Source: JAKAVN01 sp963734845
GTDB taxonomy: Bacteria > Desulfobacterota > Binatia > Binatales > Binataceae
Assembly: GCA_963734845.1 (NCBI GenBank)
Contig: CAVTIS010000006.1
Span: forward strand, 124,001 to 188,000
Direction of reading: 5' to 3'
DNA length: 64,000 bases
Shown: in pieces, positions 9,029 to 21,691 of the stretch
How positions within the stretch are numbered: position 1 is the stretch's first letter
Layout of the letters: each line of letters starts with the position of its first letter
The notes under the pieces: generated by a model
The model's database searches: none
Told to the model about the DNA's origin: nothing
Seen by the model: the letters and a program-made list of their open reading frames with translations, nothing else
Translations under genes and position numbers: made by a program

Positions 9029-10299
9029 CGCGCCGCCCCGTGCAACAGCTCGAGCATCGCGCCGCCTCCGTGCGGCCAGTCAAGCGGCGGCGATTGCATC
9101 CGGCCCGGCTCGCATACGTATGACACGCCGAGACGCCGCAGCCCCGCCTCGAGCCGCGCGCGAAGGCCGTTTGGCGCTCCCAGCGCGAAAGCCTCGAGCC
9201 GCCCGGCCGCCACGCCCAGACGCGCGCCGAGTTGGTCCGCGCTCTCGAGCGCGCTGACGAACACTGTGCGATAGCCAGGCGAGGCGCAAAACGCGCTGCC
9301 ACCGTCATAGATGACGGTCCAGGCCATGTGCTCGCCCTCCCATAGCGCAACGACGCCGCCGCTGTCGCGATCCGCAGGCTGCGCGCGCTCGCGCCATCGC
9401 GCGCGCTCGCGCAGCACCCGGATCGCCGCGGCGGCCTCCAGCGGCAATCGCGCCGGCGACGGCAGCCGGCGCTCCAGGCGCTCCAGCGCGCGGGCGAGGC
9501 GCGCGGCGAAGCCGCGCGCCTCGCCCGCGCCGCCCACCACGAACACCTGATGCGGCGAGAGGCATCCGCGCTGCTCGAACAGCGTGACGTCGCGAGCGAG
9601 TCCGTCCGCCGCCGCCTCGGCGGCGGACGGACTCGCTCCGGCGGGCAGCACCAGCGCGCCGCTCAGCCGGCTGCCGAAGCCAACCAGCGGGCACGCGGCT
9701 CCAAGTGCTGCGAGGGAGGCGTCGTCGCCATAGGCGACGACGCCTCCCTCGCAGCACTCCCGCAACTCGCGCATCGCGGCCGCGTCGCCACGCCCAAAAT
9801 GCACCACCGCCGCGCGCACGGCCACCGCAGCGTCAGCCTCGACCAGCGTACGGATGAAGGCGTCGAAGAACAGCGGCTCGCTGCTCGCGCTTTTGATTAG
9901 TAGCCCGGCGCCAGCCAACAGCGCCGCACAAACTTCATGAATCCCGGCTCCCGGCACGTTGCCTGGCATGACGAAGCCCAACAGGCGATGCACCGCGGGA
10001 AGCCGCGCGGCGAGTGATTCCAGCGACGCCGCGGTCACAGGTTCGAGCAAGGCGTCGAGCGATTCGTCGAGGAGCGCCGGGGTCATGCCCAGCGCGGACG
10101 CCAATGCCGCGACGGTCTCGCGGCGCGGCGCAAACTCCCGATTGCGCCAGCGCCCGGCGGTGAGATCGAGCGCCGCCGCGACGCGATTGGAACTGCATGG
10201 CTCGGCGCTCCGCACGCGCACGGCGGCCCGCGCTATCGCGGTCTCCGCGCCGGCCGACGCTGCTGAGGCGGCGTCGTGCACTTCGCCGACGAGATTCAT
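9025..10299 (-). CDS. luxC: LuxC-like acyl-CoA reductase
   Basis: About 424 residues. The region FEQRGCLSPHQVFVVGG contains the active-site Cys246 of the LuxC acyl-CoA reductase family, which reduces a fatty acyl group to an aldehyde with NADPH. Upstream segments (GFVMPGNVPGAGIHE near 108 and LLIKSASSEP near 133) match the nucleotide-binding aldehyde dehydrogenase-like fold. The reading frame is open further upstream to 10437, but that part overlaps the luxE-like gene. The ATG at 10299 (MNLVGEVH) leaves a 34-base gap and is preferred. Three long perfect inverted repeats lie inside the gene (9488-9530, 9594-9638, 9704-9758). No luxAB genes are adjacent. Confidence 0.82.
   Translation of the reverse strand: MNLVGEVHDAASAASAGAETAIARAAVRVRSAEPCSSNRVAAALDLTAGRWRNREFAPRRETVAALASALGMTPALLDESLDALLEPVTAASLESLAARLPAVHRLLGFVMPGNVPGAGIHEVCAALLAGAGLLIKSASSEPLFFDAFIRTLVEADAAVAVRAAVVHFGRGDAAAMRELRECCEGGVVAYGDDASLAALGAACPLVGFGSRLSGALVLPAGASPSAAEAAADGLARDVTLFEQRGCLSPHQVFVVGGAGEARGFAARLARALERLERRLPSPARLPLEAAAAIRVLRERARWRERAQPADRDSGGVVALWEGEHMAWTVIYDGGSAFCASPGYRTVFVSALESADQLGARLGVAAGRLEAFALGAPNGLRARLEAGLRRLGVSYVCEPGRMQSPPLDWPHGGGAMLELLHGAAR
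9488..9530. repeat. perfect inverted repeat inside luxC (20-bp stem, 3-base loop)
   Basis: Positions 9488-9507 are exactly complementary to 9511-9530, with loop GAA. The stem is almost all G and C. It encodes an Arg/Ala-rich helix around residues 256-270 of the LuxC-like protein without breaking the frame. Confidence 0.9.
9594..9638. repeat. perfect inverted repeat inside luxC (21-bp stem, 3-base loop)
   Basis: Positions 9594-9614 pair exactly with 9618-9638, loop CCT. The encoded residues are about 220-235 (an Ala-rich helix just before the active-site Cys246). The stem sequence is unrelated to the neighbouring hairpins. Confidence 0.9.
9704..9758. repeat. perfect inverted repeat inside luxC (26-bp stem, 3-base loop)
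   Basis: Positions 9704-9729 pair exactly with 9733-9758, loop ATA. It is the longest perfect stem I found in the window and covers about residues 180-198 of the LuxC-like protein, in frame. Confidence 0.9.
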
Positions 10300-10333
10300 C
10301 CTTATCGCCCTGCCGAAAGCATTGCCGCCCCGC

Positions 10334-11464
10334 TCAGCTATCCCTGGCCGCAAAGAATTGCTCAATCCCGAGCGCGCAGCCGCGCGCCTCGCCGTCTTCC
10401 GCGCGGCCGAGCACGGTGACGGTTCCGTCCCGCACAACTCCGAGGTCTCCGGTTAGAATCGCCGACACCGAACCAACGTTGGCGAGATCGAAGAACCGCA
10501 GCAACCCCGGACTTCCATCCGGTACGCGTTTGAGGCTGGACGGATCGACTGCTGCGACGCCAAGCCATGCCGGCCCCAGCTTGCGGCGCTCCTCGGACGA
10601 ATCGGCGCGACGTGCGCCGCGCGATTCGGCGCGGCGCACGTCGGGAGAATTAAACGAAGTCGCGTCGTACAGTTGCGAGCACATCTCGGTCATCCCGTAC
10701 TCGTTGATCACCAGCGCCGCATCGAGCCCGAGCAAATCCCGCGCACGCTCGACGACCTGGCCGGGGCGAAGCGGGACGCTTTGCCCCTTGGGGCCGCCGG
10801 TGTCCATCAGGCGCGAGCCCCGCGCGAGCCCGAGCCGCAAATGCCGCGCGCGCAATTCGTCGAACAGCGCCCCCAGCGCCGCCGTAGTCGCCATCACGCA
10901 GACCGGCTCGCCCCGACGCTCGGCGGCGCGCAGAAACTCCAATGCCGGTGCGATTTCAACCGCTCTGCGGTCAGCCACGCAGAGCGCATCGCCGGAACCG
11001 AATTCCTCGATCGCCCAGCTTATCATCTGCCCGAGCGACGACTCGGGCATCCGCTCAGCGGTCGGATGAAGGCTGAGCATCCGCATCCGGGCTCCGTCGG
11101 GAAAAAGCGTCTTTCTCAGATGGCCCAGCGCAGAGGCGCGATAGATGTCGCTACGGGGCACGCGATGGCACCCGCGTTCATCGCGTCCCGCGGTGGTGCC
11201 GCTGGTCATGAAAACGCGCTCGTGCTCGGGCTGCGCGGGTGTAACCATGTCGGTCAGCTCAGCGTACTTGAACGCGACGGTGCTCAGCGCGGGAGCTTCA
11301 TCGGGTGAGCGCACACCATCCGGACTGACATCAAGGCTCAAACAGTATTGACGATAAGGGACAACTGTATCGAACTGATGGCGAAATACCTTGAGCGCAA
11401 GCGCGTCGAAGCGCGTCTGCTCGGGTGCGTTGATAAAATCGAGGACCTCGTCGTAAATCGACAT
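10334..11464 (-). CDS. luxE: LuxE-like acyl-protein synthetase
   Basis: A 376-residue member of the LuxE/PaaK adenylate-forming group. The SGTTAG phosphate-binding motif (near residue 90) and NEYGMTEMCSQLYD (near 248) are clear. A Cys near the end (RGCALGIEQFF, Cys363) corresponds in position to the acyl-accepting Cys of LuxE. The family activates a fatty acid with ATP and passes it as a thioester to LuxC. It is the first gene of the unit luxE, luxC, aminotransferase. A 15-bp perfect inverted repeat (10608-10643) falls where the protein has an Arg/Glu-rich stretch (about residues 273-286) that looks longer than usual for the family. Confidence 0.8.
   Translation of the reverse strand: MSIYDEVLDFINAPEQTRFDALALKVFRHQFDTVVPYRQYCLSLDVSPDGVRSPDEAPALSTVAFKYAELTDMVTPAQPEHERVFMTSGTTAGRDERGCHRVPRSDIYRASALGHLRKTLFPDGARMRMLSLHPTAERMPESSLGQMISWAIEEFGSGDALCVADRRAVEIAPALEFLRAAERRGEPVCVMATTAALGALFDELRARHLRLGLARGSRLMDTGGPKGQSVPLRPGQVVERARDLLGLDAALVINEYGMTEMCSQLYDATSFNSPDVRRAESRGARRADSSEERRKLGPAWLGVAAVDPSSLKRVPDGSPGLLRFFDLANVGSVSAILTGDLGVVRDGTVTVLGRAEDGEARGCALGIEQFFAARDS
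10608..10643. repeat. perfect inverted repeat inside luxE (15-bp stem, 6-base loop)
   Basis: Positions 10608-10622 pair exactly with 10629-10643, loop GATTCG. It lies in a charged segment of the LuxE-like protein between the adenylation core and the C-terminal Cys region. Confidence 0.85.
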
Positions 11465-11610
11465 GCGGGGTACCGCGGCGCGGGTCTGCGTGCAAATGAT
11501 GGCATCTGCGTGCGCCGCTATTCAATCCCGCGCGCCATTCTGCTAGTTAAAGGACGGGGTTGCGTGGATGTGGATGTGGTGGGGTGCTTCAGCCGGCATA
11601 CGGGACTTAG

Positions 11611-12018
11611 ATGAAAAAATTTATTGCGGGCGTGGTGGTAGGCTTCGTGCTGAGTTGTGCGGGCGTGTTCGCCGCGCCTAGTTTCGATCACAACGGTTCA
11701 TACTGGAATCAGCTCAATTCGTCGGCCAAAAGTGGCTACGTCAACGGCTACAGCGACGCGATGCAGGTCAGCGTCGGCAAGCTCAATGTCCTGACGACTG
11801 CCGCCGATCTCTTCCATTGGAAGGGCGCCGACCGGATTATCCATCAGTTGTCGCACGAGCTGGCGATGTCGGAGTTGAAGCCGGCGGAAGCGGTAAAGCG
11901 TCTCGACACACTCTACGCCAATCGCAAATATTCCGAACTCGACCTCGGCACTGCGCTGCAGGTGCTCGCCATCGACAGCACCGATCAGGACGCCGCGCAC
12001 GTAGCTGAAAAAAAGTAA
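11611..12018 (+). CDS. small exported protein of unknown function
   Basis: A 135-residue protein with a clear Sec signal peptide: MKK, a hydrophobic core (AGVVVGFVLSCAGVFA) and a likely cleavage near residue 22. The mature part (about 113 residues) is soluble and helical in character, with Trp, Tyr and Asn near its start (NGSYWNQL). It contains no Cys after cleavage, so it is not an obvious lipoprotein. I do not recognise a family. It stands alone between the divergent luxE gene and the DsbA-family gene, so it should have its own promoter. It probably resides in the periplasm. Confidence 0.7.
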   Translation: MKKFIAGVVVGFVLSCAGVFAAPSFDHNGSYWNQLNSSAKSGYVNGYSDAMQVSVGKLNVLTTAADLFHWKGADRIIHQLSHELAMSELKPAEAVKRLDTLYANRKYSELDLGTALQVLAIDSTDQDAAHVAEKK

Positions 12019-12084
12019 TTTCGCGCCTGTCGAGTCCGCGCGGCCGCCGATAACGCCGCTGTCTCCACTTTCCGGTCTTCCCAA

Positions 12085-12099
12085 CCGCGTCGGTTTTAC
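12085..12099 (+). terminator. weak candidate terminator after the small exported protein
   Basis: AACCG at 12085-12089 and CGGTT at 12093-12097 form a 5-bp stem with loop CGT, followed by only TT. It lies about 65 bases after the stop at 12018. The short T run makes this tentative. Confidence 0.25.
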
Positions 12100-12189
12100 C
12101 GGCCAGTTGGAGCGAAGCCGTATCCGCGGTAGCATCGCCGCGTTGCGGTGCGAATCTCGGTCTCGCGACCCGCGCGCCCGGCCACTCCG

Positions 12190-12798
12190 ATGACGCAAGA
12201 GCTCAAATTCTATTACGCGTACACTAGTCCGGTTTCTTATCTCGCCAAGGACCCGGCCTACGCGCTGGAACGCTCGCACGACGTGCGCCTGCGTTACATC
12301 CCGTTCGGCGTGGATATCCGGCGCGTGTATGGCGACGTGCCCACGCGCGGCGAGCGCGATCGGCGCAAGCTGCGTTATCTATACTTCGACGCGCGCCGGA
12401 TGGCGCGCGAGCGCGGCGCGGTGATCTATCCGCCCAAGCAGATTTTCAGCGCCCGGCGCGCGTTCTATGGCGGCTTCTGCGCCGACGACCAGGGTCTGTT
12501 CCGTCCTTACTCGGACCGCGTCTATCAGCGCTTCTGGAAGAACGAACTCGAAGTCGAGAATCCCGACGCGTTGGCCGCGATCCTCGAGGAAGTCGGCGCC
12601 GACACCGCGACCTTCCTCCGCTGGATCAAAGATGAGGAGACCGAGGCCAAGCCGCGCCTTAAGCGCGGTTTCGCCGAGGCGGCCGCCGACCACGTCTTCG
12701 GCGTGCCGACGTTCGTCGTCGACGGCGAGATCTTCTGGGGCTATGACCGGATGCCGTGGCTGGTCAGAAAACTGGACGCGATGGGCCTGCGTCGCTGA
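12190..12798 (+). CDS. DsbA-family protein, 2-hydroxychromene-2-carboxylate isomerase-like
   Basis: About 202 residues with a thioredoxin/GST-kappa-type fold. It begins with a beta strand and the signature FYYAYTSPVSYLA; the Ser-Pro pair replaces the CxxC of true DsbA, as in HCCA isomerases. The C-terminal FGVPTFVVDGEIFWGYDRM contains the family's cis-Pro and WG-DR elements. HCCA isomerases use glutathione and take part in naphthalene-type degradation, but many relatives have unknown substrates. The frame extends upstream to 12148. The ATG at 12190 is chosen because the fold begins directly after it. It converges with the PIN-like gene. Confidence 0.78.
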   Translation: MTQELKFYYAYTSPVSYLAKDPAYALERSHDVRLRYIPFGVDIRRVYGDVPTRGERDRRKLRYLYFDARRMARERGAVIYPPKQIFSARRAFYGGFCADDQGLFRPYSDRVYQRFWKNELEVENPDALAAILEEVGADTATFLRWIKDEETEAKPRLKRGFAEAAADHVFGVPTFVVDGEIFWGYDRMPWLVRKLDAMGLRR

Positions 12799-12859
12799 GA
12801 CGGCCATTCACGAACGGCCGTAGTGCTCTCGACTTCGACCGCCGCTCGGCGCTAACGGA

Positions 12860-13708
12860 TCACTCTCCCATCGATTGCGCGGTCTGGGTCAGGAATCCTT
12901 TAAGATTCGTCGTTCGCAGCCCATCGATTGCGACCCGGCTGACCCACGGCAGCGCACGCGCGTCGGCGGTGACCAGCGTGTCCGCCGCCGCCGCGCCGCT
13001 GATGGCGTGCACGACCTCGTTGGCTTCCTCGGCGCGCATCGCCCGCCCCTCCAGGATGAGAGCGCACGCGAGTGACATCGCCACGCCCACCCACATCCTG
13101 ACGCTCTTGAGCGTCAATATCGCTTCGCCACCGCGCGCTGCGATTTGCACGCCGGCGCGCTCGGCCAGCATCGCCGCCGCCGCAGGCGCGTTGCGCTCGA
13201 AATATTCTTCAAACCCCTCGACGCTGGCCGGCGGCGCGAAGCGGGTAACGCATTCAGCGAGAAATTCGCCCAGTCCCGCGACGAACGCCTCCCGCTCGCG
13301 TCGGACTTCGTCGAGCGCCTGGGCGAAATCCTCGTTCAACTCCTCGCCGTCGCTTTCGAGCAGCTCGGAGATTCCCGTGGTCACCGCATTCTGCATCTCA
13401 CCGCGCAAAAACGCGCCCGGCGCAGGCGCACCCGCGGCAAAGGCGCGCAGGTCGTCGTCCAGCAACTGGCCGCAGGGTTTCAGCAGCACGCGCCAGTTGC
13501 TGATTGAGAGCAGCTGGCGGACCTGCGCGGCCATCGCCTGCGGCGAAGCTCCACGGGCGAGCACGATCTGTTCGAGATTATGCAGTCCGAGCGGAATCGA
13601 AACCGTACGGCTATAGATCGCTTTGCGCAGCGCACCGATATCGGCCGCGGTGCAATCGATCTTGCGGTAGAGATGCCCGAACGCGCTGGTGGCGAGATAA
13701 GCGACCAT
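12860..13708 (-). CDS. PIN-domain-like protein
   Basis: A 282-residue protein. The ends resemble a PIN-type nuclease: an opening strand followed by LATSAFGHLYRKID, and a C-terminal segment (ADTLVTADARALPWV) like the second acidic motif of PIN proteins. The middle (about residues 60-215) is a long helical insertion. The usual first Asp of the PIN motif is not obvious (MVAYLATSAF), so catalysis may be lost or the assignment may be wrong. It starts 24 bases after gltD on the same strand and may be the last gene of the lrp-gltBD operon. No small antitoxin partner precedes it, which argues against a VapBC pair. Confidence 0.5.
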   Translation of the reverse strand: MVAYLATSAFGHLYRKIDCTAADIGALRKAIYSRTVSIPLGLHNLEQIVLARGASPQAMAAQVRQLLSISNWRVLLKPCGQLLDDDLRAFAAGAPAPGAFLRGEMQNAVTTGISELLESDGEELNEDFAQALDEVRREREAFVAGLGEFLAECVTRFAPPASVEGFEEYFERNAPAAAAMLAERAGVQIAARGGEAILTLKSVRMWVGVAMSLACALILEGRAMRAEEANEVVHAISGAAAADTLVTADARALPWVSRVAIDGLRTTNLKGFLTQTAQSMGE

Positions 13709-13732
13709 CGCGGCGCGCCTTTGCCGTCCCGC

Positions 13733-15178
13733 CTACAATTCGGGGCTGGCTTGCAGAAAGCTTTCGCCCATCAGCCACGCGTCGACCGCGCGCGCGCACT
13801 CGCGCCCCTCCCAAATCGCCCACACCACCAGCGACTGTCCGCGCCGCGTGTCGCCCGCCGCAAACACGCCCGGCACACTCGACATGTAATTCTCGCACAG
13901 CACATTGCTGCGGGGGTCGAGCTTCAGTCCCAGTTGCGAGATGATCCCGTCGGGCTCCGGCCCCAAAAACCCCAGCGCCAGCAGCACCAGCTCGCACTCG
14001 ATGATGAAGTTGCTGCCCGGCACTTCTTCCATCACCATGCGCCCGTTGTCCTGCTTCCATTGGAGCTTGATCCCCTCGAGCGCCTTGAGCTTCCCGTTCT
14101 CCCCGATAAAGCGCTTGGTGTTGATGCTCCAGTCGCGCACCACTCCTTCCTCGTGCGAGGTCGAAGTGCGCAGGATCATCGGCCAGTCCGGCCACGGCAT
14201 CGCCACCGTCCGCCGCTCGGGCGGCATCGGCAGCAACTCATACTGGTACACCACGCTCGCGCCCTGGCGATTCGAGGTGCCGAGGCAATCCGATCCCGTG
14301 TCGCCGCCGCCCAGGATCACGACCTTCTTGTCCTTGGCGCTGATCGAAACGGCCGGATCGATCGTGTCGCCCGCATTGCGCCGGTTCTGCTGCGGCAAAA
14401 ACTCCATCGCGAAGTGCACGCCCTCGAGTTCCCGCCCCGGGATCGGAAGGTCGCGCGGCTTGGTCGCGCCCATCGTCAGCACGATCGCGTCGTACTGCGA
14501 TCGCATCTCGTCGCCATGAACGTCGAAGCCGACGCGGCAACTGGTGACGAGGTTGACGCCCTCGGCCTGCATCTGCTCGACCCGCCGGTTGACGAAGCGT
14601 TTCTCCAGCTTGAAATCAGGAATCCCATACATCAGCAGCCCGCCGACGCGGTCGGAACGCTCGTAGAGCGTCACCTCATGGCCGGCCCGCGCGAGTTGCT
14701 GCGCACACGCGAGCCCCGACGGTCCCGACCCGACCACCGCGACCCGTTTGCCGGTCTTGCGCGTTGGGGGCAGCGGCGTGACCCATCCTTCGGCCCACGC
14801 ATGATCAATGATGTTCTTCTCGATCAGCTTGATCGTGACCGGATCGTTATTGATGTTGAGGACGCAGGCCTCCTCGCACGGCGCCGGGCATACGCGACCG
14901 GTGAATTCCGGAAAATTGTTGGTCGAGTGCAGGCGATCGATCGCCTCCTGCCAGCGTCCGCGGTAAATCAGATCGTTCCAGTCCGGGATGATGTTGCCGA
15001 GCGGGCAGCCCTTGTGGCAGAAGGGGATGCCGCAATCCATGCATCGCGCCCCCTGCGCGCGCAACTTGTCCTCCGGCATCTTGAGATCGTACTCGCGCCA
15101 GTCCTGCAAACGCTCGCTCACCGGGCGCCGTGCCGGCGTCTCGCGATTGATCTCCATGAATCCCGTTATTTTGCCCAT
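13733..15178 (-). CDS. gltD: glutamate synthase, small (beta) subunit
   Basis: A 481-residue GltD. The N-terminus has the cysteine-rich region of the two [4Fe-4S] clusters (CMDCGIPFCHKGCPLGN from about residue 38, and CPAPCEEAC near 98). An FAD-binding GxGPSGLACA motif follows near residue 150 and an NADPH-binding GGGDTGSDC motif near 290. It supplies electrons from NADPH to GltB to make glutamate from glutamine and 2-oxoglutarate in the cytoplasm. It lies 219 bases downstream of gltB on the same strand. Confidence 0.95.
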   Translation of the reverse strand: MGKITGFMEINRETPARRPVSERLQDWREYDLKMPEDKLRAQGARCMDCGIPFCHKGCPLGNIIPDWNDLIYRGRWQEAIDRLHSTNNFPEFTGRVCPAPCEEACVLNINNDPVTIKLIEKNIIDHAWAEGWVTPLPPTRKTGKRVAVVGSGPSGLACAQQLARAGHEVTLYERSDRVGGLLMYGIPDFKLEKRFVNRRVEQMQAEGVNLVTSCRVGFDVHGDEMRSQYDAIVLTMGATKPRDLPIPGRELEGVHFAMEFLPQQNRRNAGDTIDPAVSISAKDKKVVILGGGDTGSDCLGTSNRQGASVVYQYELLPMPPERRTVAMPWPDWPMILRTSTSHEEGVVRDWSINTKRFIGENGKLKALEGIKLQWKQDNGRMVMEEVPGSNFIIECELVLLALGFLGPEPDGIISQLGLKLDPRSNVLCENYMSSVPGVFAAGDTRRGQSLVVWAIWEGRECARAVDAWLMGESFLQASPEL

Positions 15179-15184
15179 TTATTT

Positions 15185-15346
15185 CACCAACACATCGCCC
15201 CGTCGCTCATCCCTCGCGACTACGTCCTCGCTGTATCGCTCATAACTTCACCGACACCCGCCCCGCTTTTCACCTGGATACCGCCACGCTTTTTTCATCG
15301 CCCGTCGCTTTTTACACCAGCACATCGCCCCGCCACTCGCACCTCG
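15185..15346. repeat. imperfect direct repeat in the gltB-gltD spacer
   Basis: The 32 bases at 15185-15216 and at 15315-15346 are near copies with about six differences (shared core CACATCGCCCCG). The intervening DNA is C/T-rich on the plus strand. The 219-base spacer is unusually long for gltB-gltD, and I see no gene in it. Confidence 0.5.
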
Positions 15347-15397
15347 GCCTCGAGGTGCCGTGCATCCGCGAAGAAAATCCTTCGCCAGGGGGTCTGC

Positions 15398-19954
<4,557 letters not shown>

Positions 19955-19956
19955 TG

Positions 19957-20517
19957 CTATGTCCTTTTGGAGTCTCCCAGCCCGTTTTTGAGCGCGCCGT
20001 GGCGATGGCGCCGGCCGTTTCCTGGCTCGCCCGGCGGCCCCTCGGCGGCGACGGTTATCTGCGTGCGCTCGGTGTGCGTCGAAAGCACCACCATCGTTTC
20101 GGTCCGGGTCACGCCCTCGATCAGGCGGATGGTCCGGATCAGCTCTTCGAGCGTCGAAGTATTGGCGGTTTTGATCTTGAGCAACACCGTGTGTTCGCCC
20201 GTGATGTGATGGCACTCGAGCACGTCGTCAATCAGCTCGATGGTCTCCTCGAACAGGTTGATCGTCTTGGGATGGGCGATGGACACGCCGATAAAGGCGC
20301 TCACATCCTTCCCCAGCCTCCGGGCGTCAACCGCCGCGTGATAACCCACAATCACGCCGCCGTCCTCGAGTTTCTTGACCCGCTCGATGACCGACGGCGC
20401 CGACAACCCCACCTGCTCGCCGAGCTTGACGTGAGCTATCCTCCCGTGATCTTGCAAAATTGACAGGATTTGGAGGTCAATAGCGTCCAGCTCAGGAGCT
20501 TCCCCACCTGATTTCAT
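19957..20517 (-). CDS. Lrp/AsnC family transcriptional regulator
   Basis: A 186-residue protein. An AsnC-type helix-turn-helix occupies residues about 8-60 (LDAIDLQILSILQDHGRIAH to SAPSVIERVKKLEDGGVI) and the RAM/AsnC ligand domain residues about 70-150. The last 35 residues are a polar, basic tail not usual for the family. The gene is directly upstream of gltB with a 2-base gap. It very likely senses an amino acid and controls the glt operon and its own expression, as Lrp does for gltBD in enterobacteria. The ATG at 20517 has CGAGG 8 bases upstream. Confidence 0.9.
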   Translation of the reverse strand: MKSGGEAPELDAIDLQILSILQDHGRIAHVKLGEQVGLSAPSVIERVKKLEDGGVIVGYHAAVDARRLGKDVSAFIGVSIAHPKTINLFEETIELIDDVLECHHITGEHTVLLKIKTANTSTLEELIRTIRLIEGVTRTETMVVLSTHTERTQITVAAEGPPGEPGNGRRHRHGALKNGLGDSKRT

Positions 20518-20543
20518 AAGGAAAACCTCGCTGCGAGCTGATG

Positions 20544-20571
20544 AAGCTATCAGACTATCGAATTATGTCAA
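20544..20571 (-). promoter_or_regulatory. candidate sigma70 promoter of lrp-gltB-gltD
   Basis: On the minus strand a perfect TTGACA (complement of 20566-20571) is followed after 16 bases by TAGCTT (complement of 20544-20549). Transcription would start about 20 bases before the lrp ATG. The -35 box is strong and the -10 box is weak. Confidence 0.5.
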
Positions 20572-20938
20572 GGGTTTATTAGGTTAAAAGTGGAATCTAA
20601 TCGCGTTTCCGAAGGATGAAAATCATCTCTCCTTAAATAGCGCGCCGCCAGACACGCTATGACTTCGTTTATAGCTGCGTACCGCCCCGATGCCCTGAAG
20701 AGGCAGCCTGAATAAAAGAATTACCTTTCCACGTCCACCTTAGTAGGAGTCCGGTACGACTCATGCTTGTTGTCCACAGGCAAAGTGAAAAAGTTTCGTG
20801 TTATGCTTTACGGCTATATGAAATTTCGTGTAGAAGGGCCACAACCATGACACTGGATGAAACCAGCATCGCGCGACGCCAAGCCGCGCGCCTTACCAGA
20901 ACCGAGGGGAAGTAGTCCTTACCTGCTTCACATCGACT
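20572..20938. other. lower-GC intergenic region between divergent lrp and the hydrolase
   Basis: About 370 bases clearly lower in GC than their surroundings. They should contain the hydrolase promoter, but no convincing -35/-10 pair stands out. A 22-codon ORF lies at 20847-20915. I saw no RNA-gene signature. Confidence 0.5.
20847..20915 (+). CDS. possible 22-residue small protein or leader ORF
   Basis: ATG at 20847 with GAAGGG about 9 bases upstream, ending in TAG at 20913-20915. The product is basic and starts MTLDETSIARRQAARL. It ends 23 bases before the hydrolase gene, so it could be a leader peptide. There is no other support. Confidence 0.2.
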   Translation: MTLDETSIARRQAARLTRTEGK

Positions 20939-21691
20939 ATGGCCGAGTCTTGTATCGATTTCGCCCACAATCTGTCTTCTCTTCTCTGCGATCCAGTCTT
21001 TTATGGAACCGGCGTGCCTAAAGGCGACGGACGCCCGGTTTTACTGATCCCCGGCTTCTTTGCCGGCGATTGGTCGCTCTCCACCTTGGCCCGATGGCTG
21101 ACCCGTGTCGGTTACCGTCCATATCTCTCCGGAATCGATTGGAACGTGGGATGCCCTGACGAAAAATCGGAGCGGCTGGGATGGCGGATTGCACATATTA
21201 CCGATGAATGCGGAATGCCGGCGGTCGTGCTCGGGCACAGCTTAGGCGGAGTATTGGCACGCGCGCTCGCGGTGAAATACCCCGCGCGTGTGCATCATGT
21301 GGTGACCCTCGGATCGCCGGCGCAGATCGCCTGGAGCGCGGTTCGCGCGCGCTATCGGCCGGCGATACGCGGTTTCCAGACCTTGTGGCAGGCGTTTAAC
21401 AATCGCCCGGCGCAATGTGGGACGGATCAATGTCATTGCACTTTTGGAGAGGCGGTCAACTCGCGCTTTCCGCGCGGCGTCAAGCTCAGCTCATTTTACA
21501 CCCGCACGGACGAAGTCGTCGACTGGCACGCATGCATCACCAACGACGGCGATAACTACGAGGTTCCGGGCGGCCACGCCAGCATGGCCGTCAACCGCGA
21601 GGTCTACCGCCTGCTCGCCGTCATTCTCGCAGCGGGGCGACCTGCTTTTCGCGTCGCCGCAACCGGGGCTTCTGCTCCGGCCAACCCGTAG
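20939..21691 (+). CDS. alpha/beta hydrolase, lipase-like
   Basis: A 250-residue alpha/beta hydrolase. The oxyanion region is LLIPGFFAGD (about residues 35-44) and the nucleophile elbow is GHSLGG with Ser101. A likely catalytic Asp lies in TRTDEVVDWH and the His in PGGHASM near the end. The pattern is close to triacylglycerol lipases and PGAP1-like esterases, and the Cys pair CGTDQCHC may form a disulfide. No clear signal peptide is visible, although such enzymes are often secreted. It stands alone in the plus direction and faces the Ser/Thr kinase gene. Confidence 0.8.
   Translation: MAESCIDFAHNLSSLLCDPVFYGTGVPKGDGRPVLLIPGFFAGDWSLSTLARWLTRVGYRPYLSGIDWNVGCPDEKSERLGWRIAHITDECGMPAVVLGHSLGGVLARALAVKYPARVHHVVTLGSPAQIAWSAVRARYRPAIRGFQTLWQAFNNRPAQCGTDQCHCTFGEAVNSRFPRGVKLSSFYTRTDEVVDWHACITNDGDNYEVPGGHASMAVNREVYRLLAVILAAGRPAFRVAATGASAPANP

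Noticed and set aside
7811..11464. A bioluminescence (lux) operon
   Set aside because: LuxE- and LuxC-like genes are present, but no luxA or luxB is adjacent. The two luciferase-like proteins in the window are about 29 and 33 kb away and belong to other subgroups.
12860..13708. A VapBC-type toxin-antitoxin pair
   Set aside because: The PIN-like protein is too long, has a large insertion, and no small antitoxin gene precedes it.
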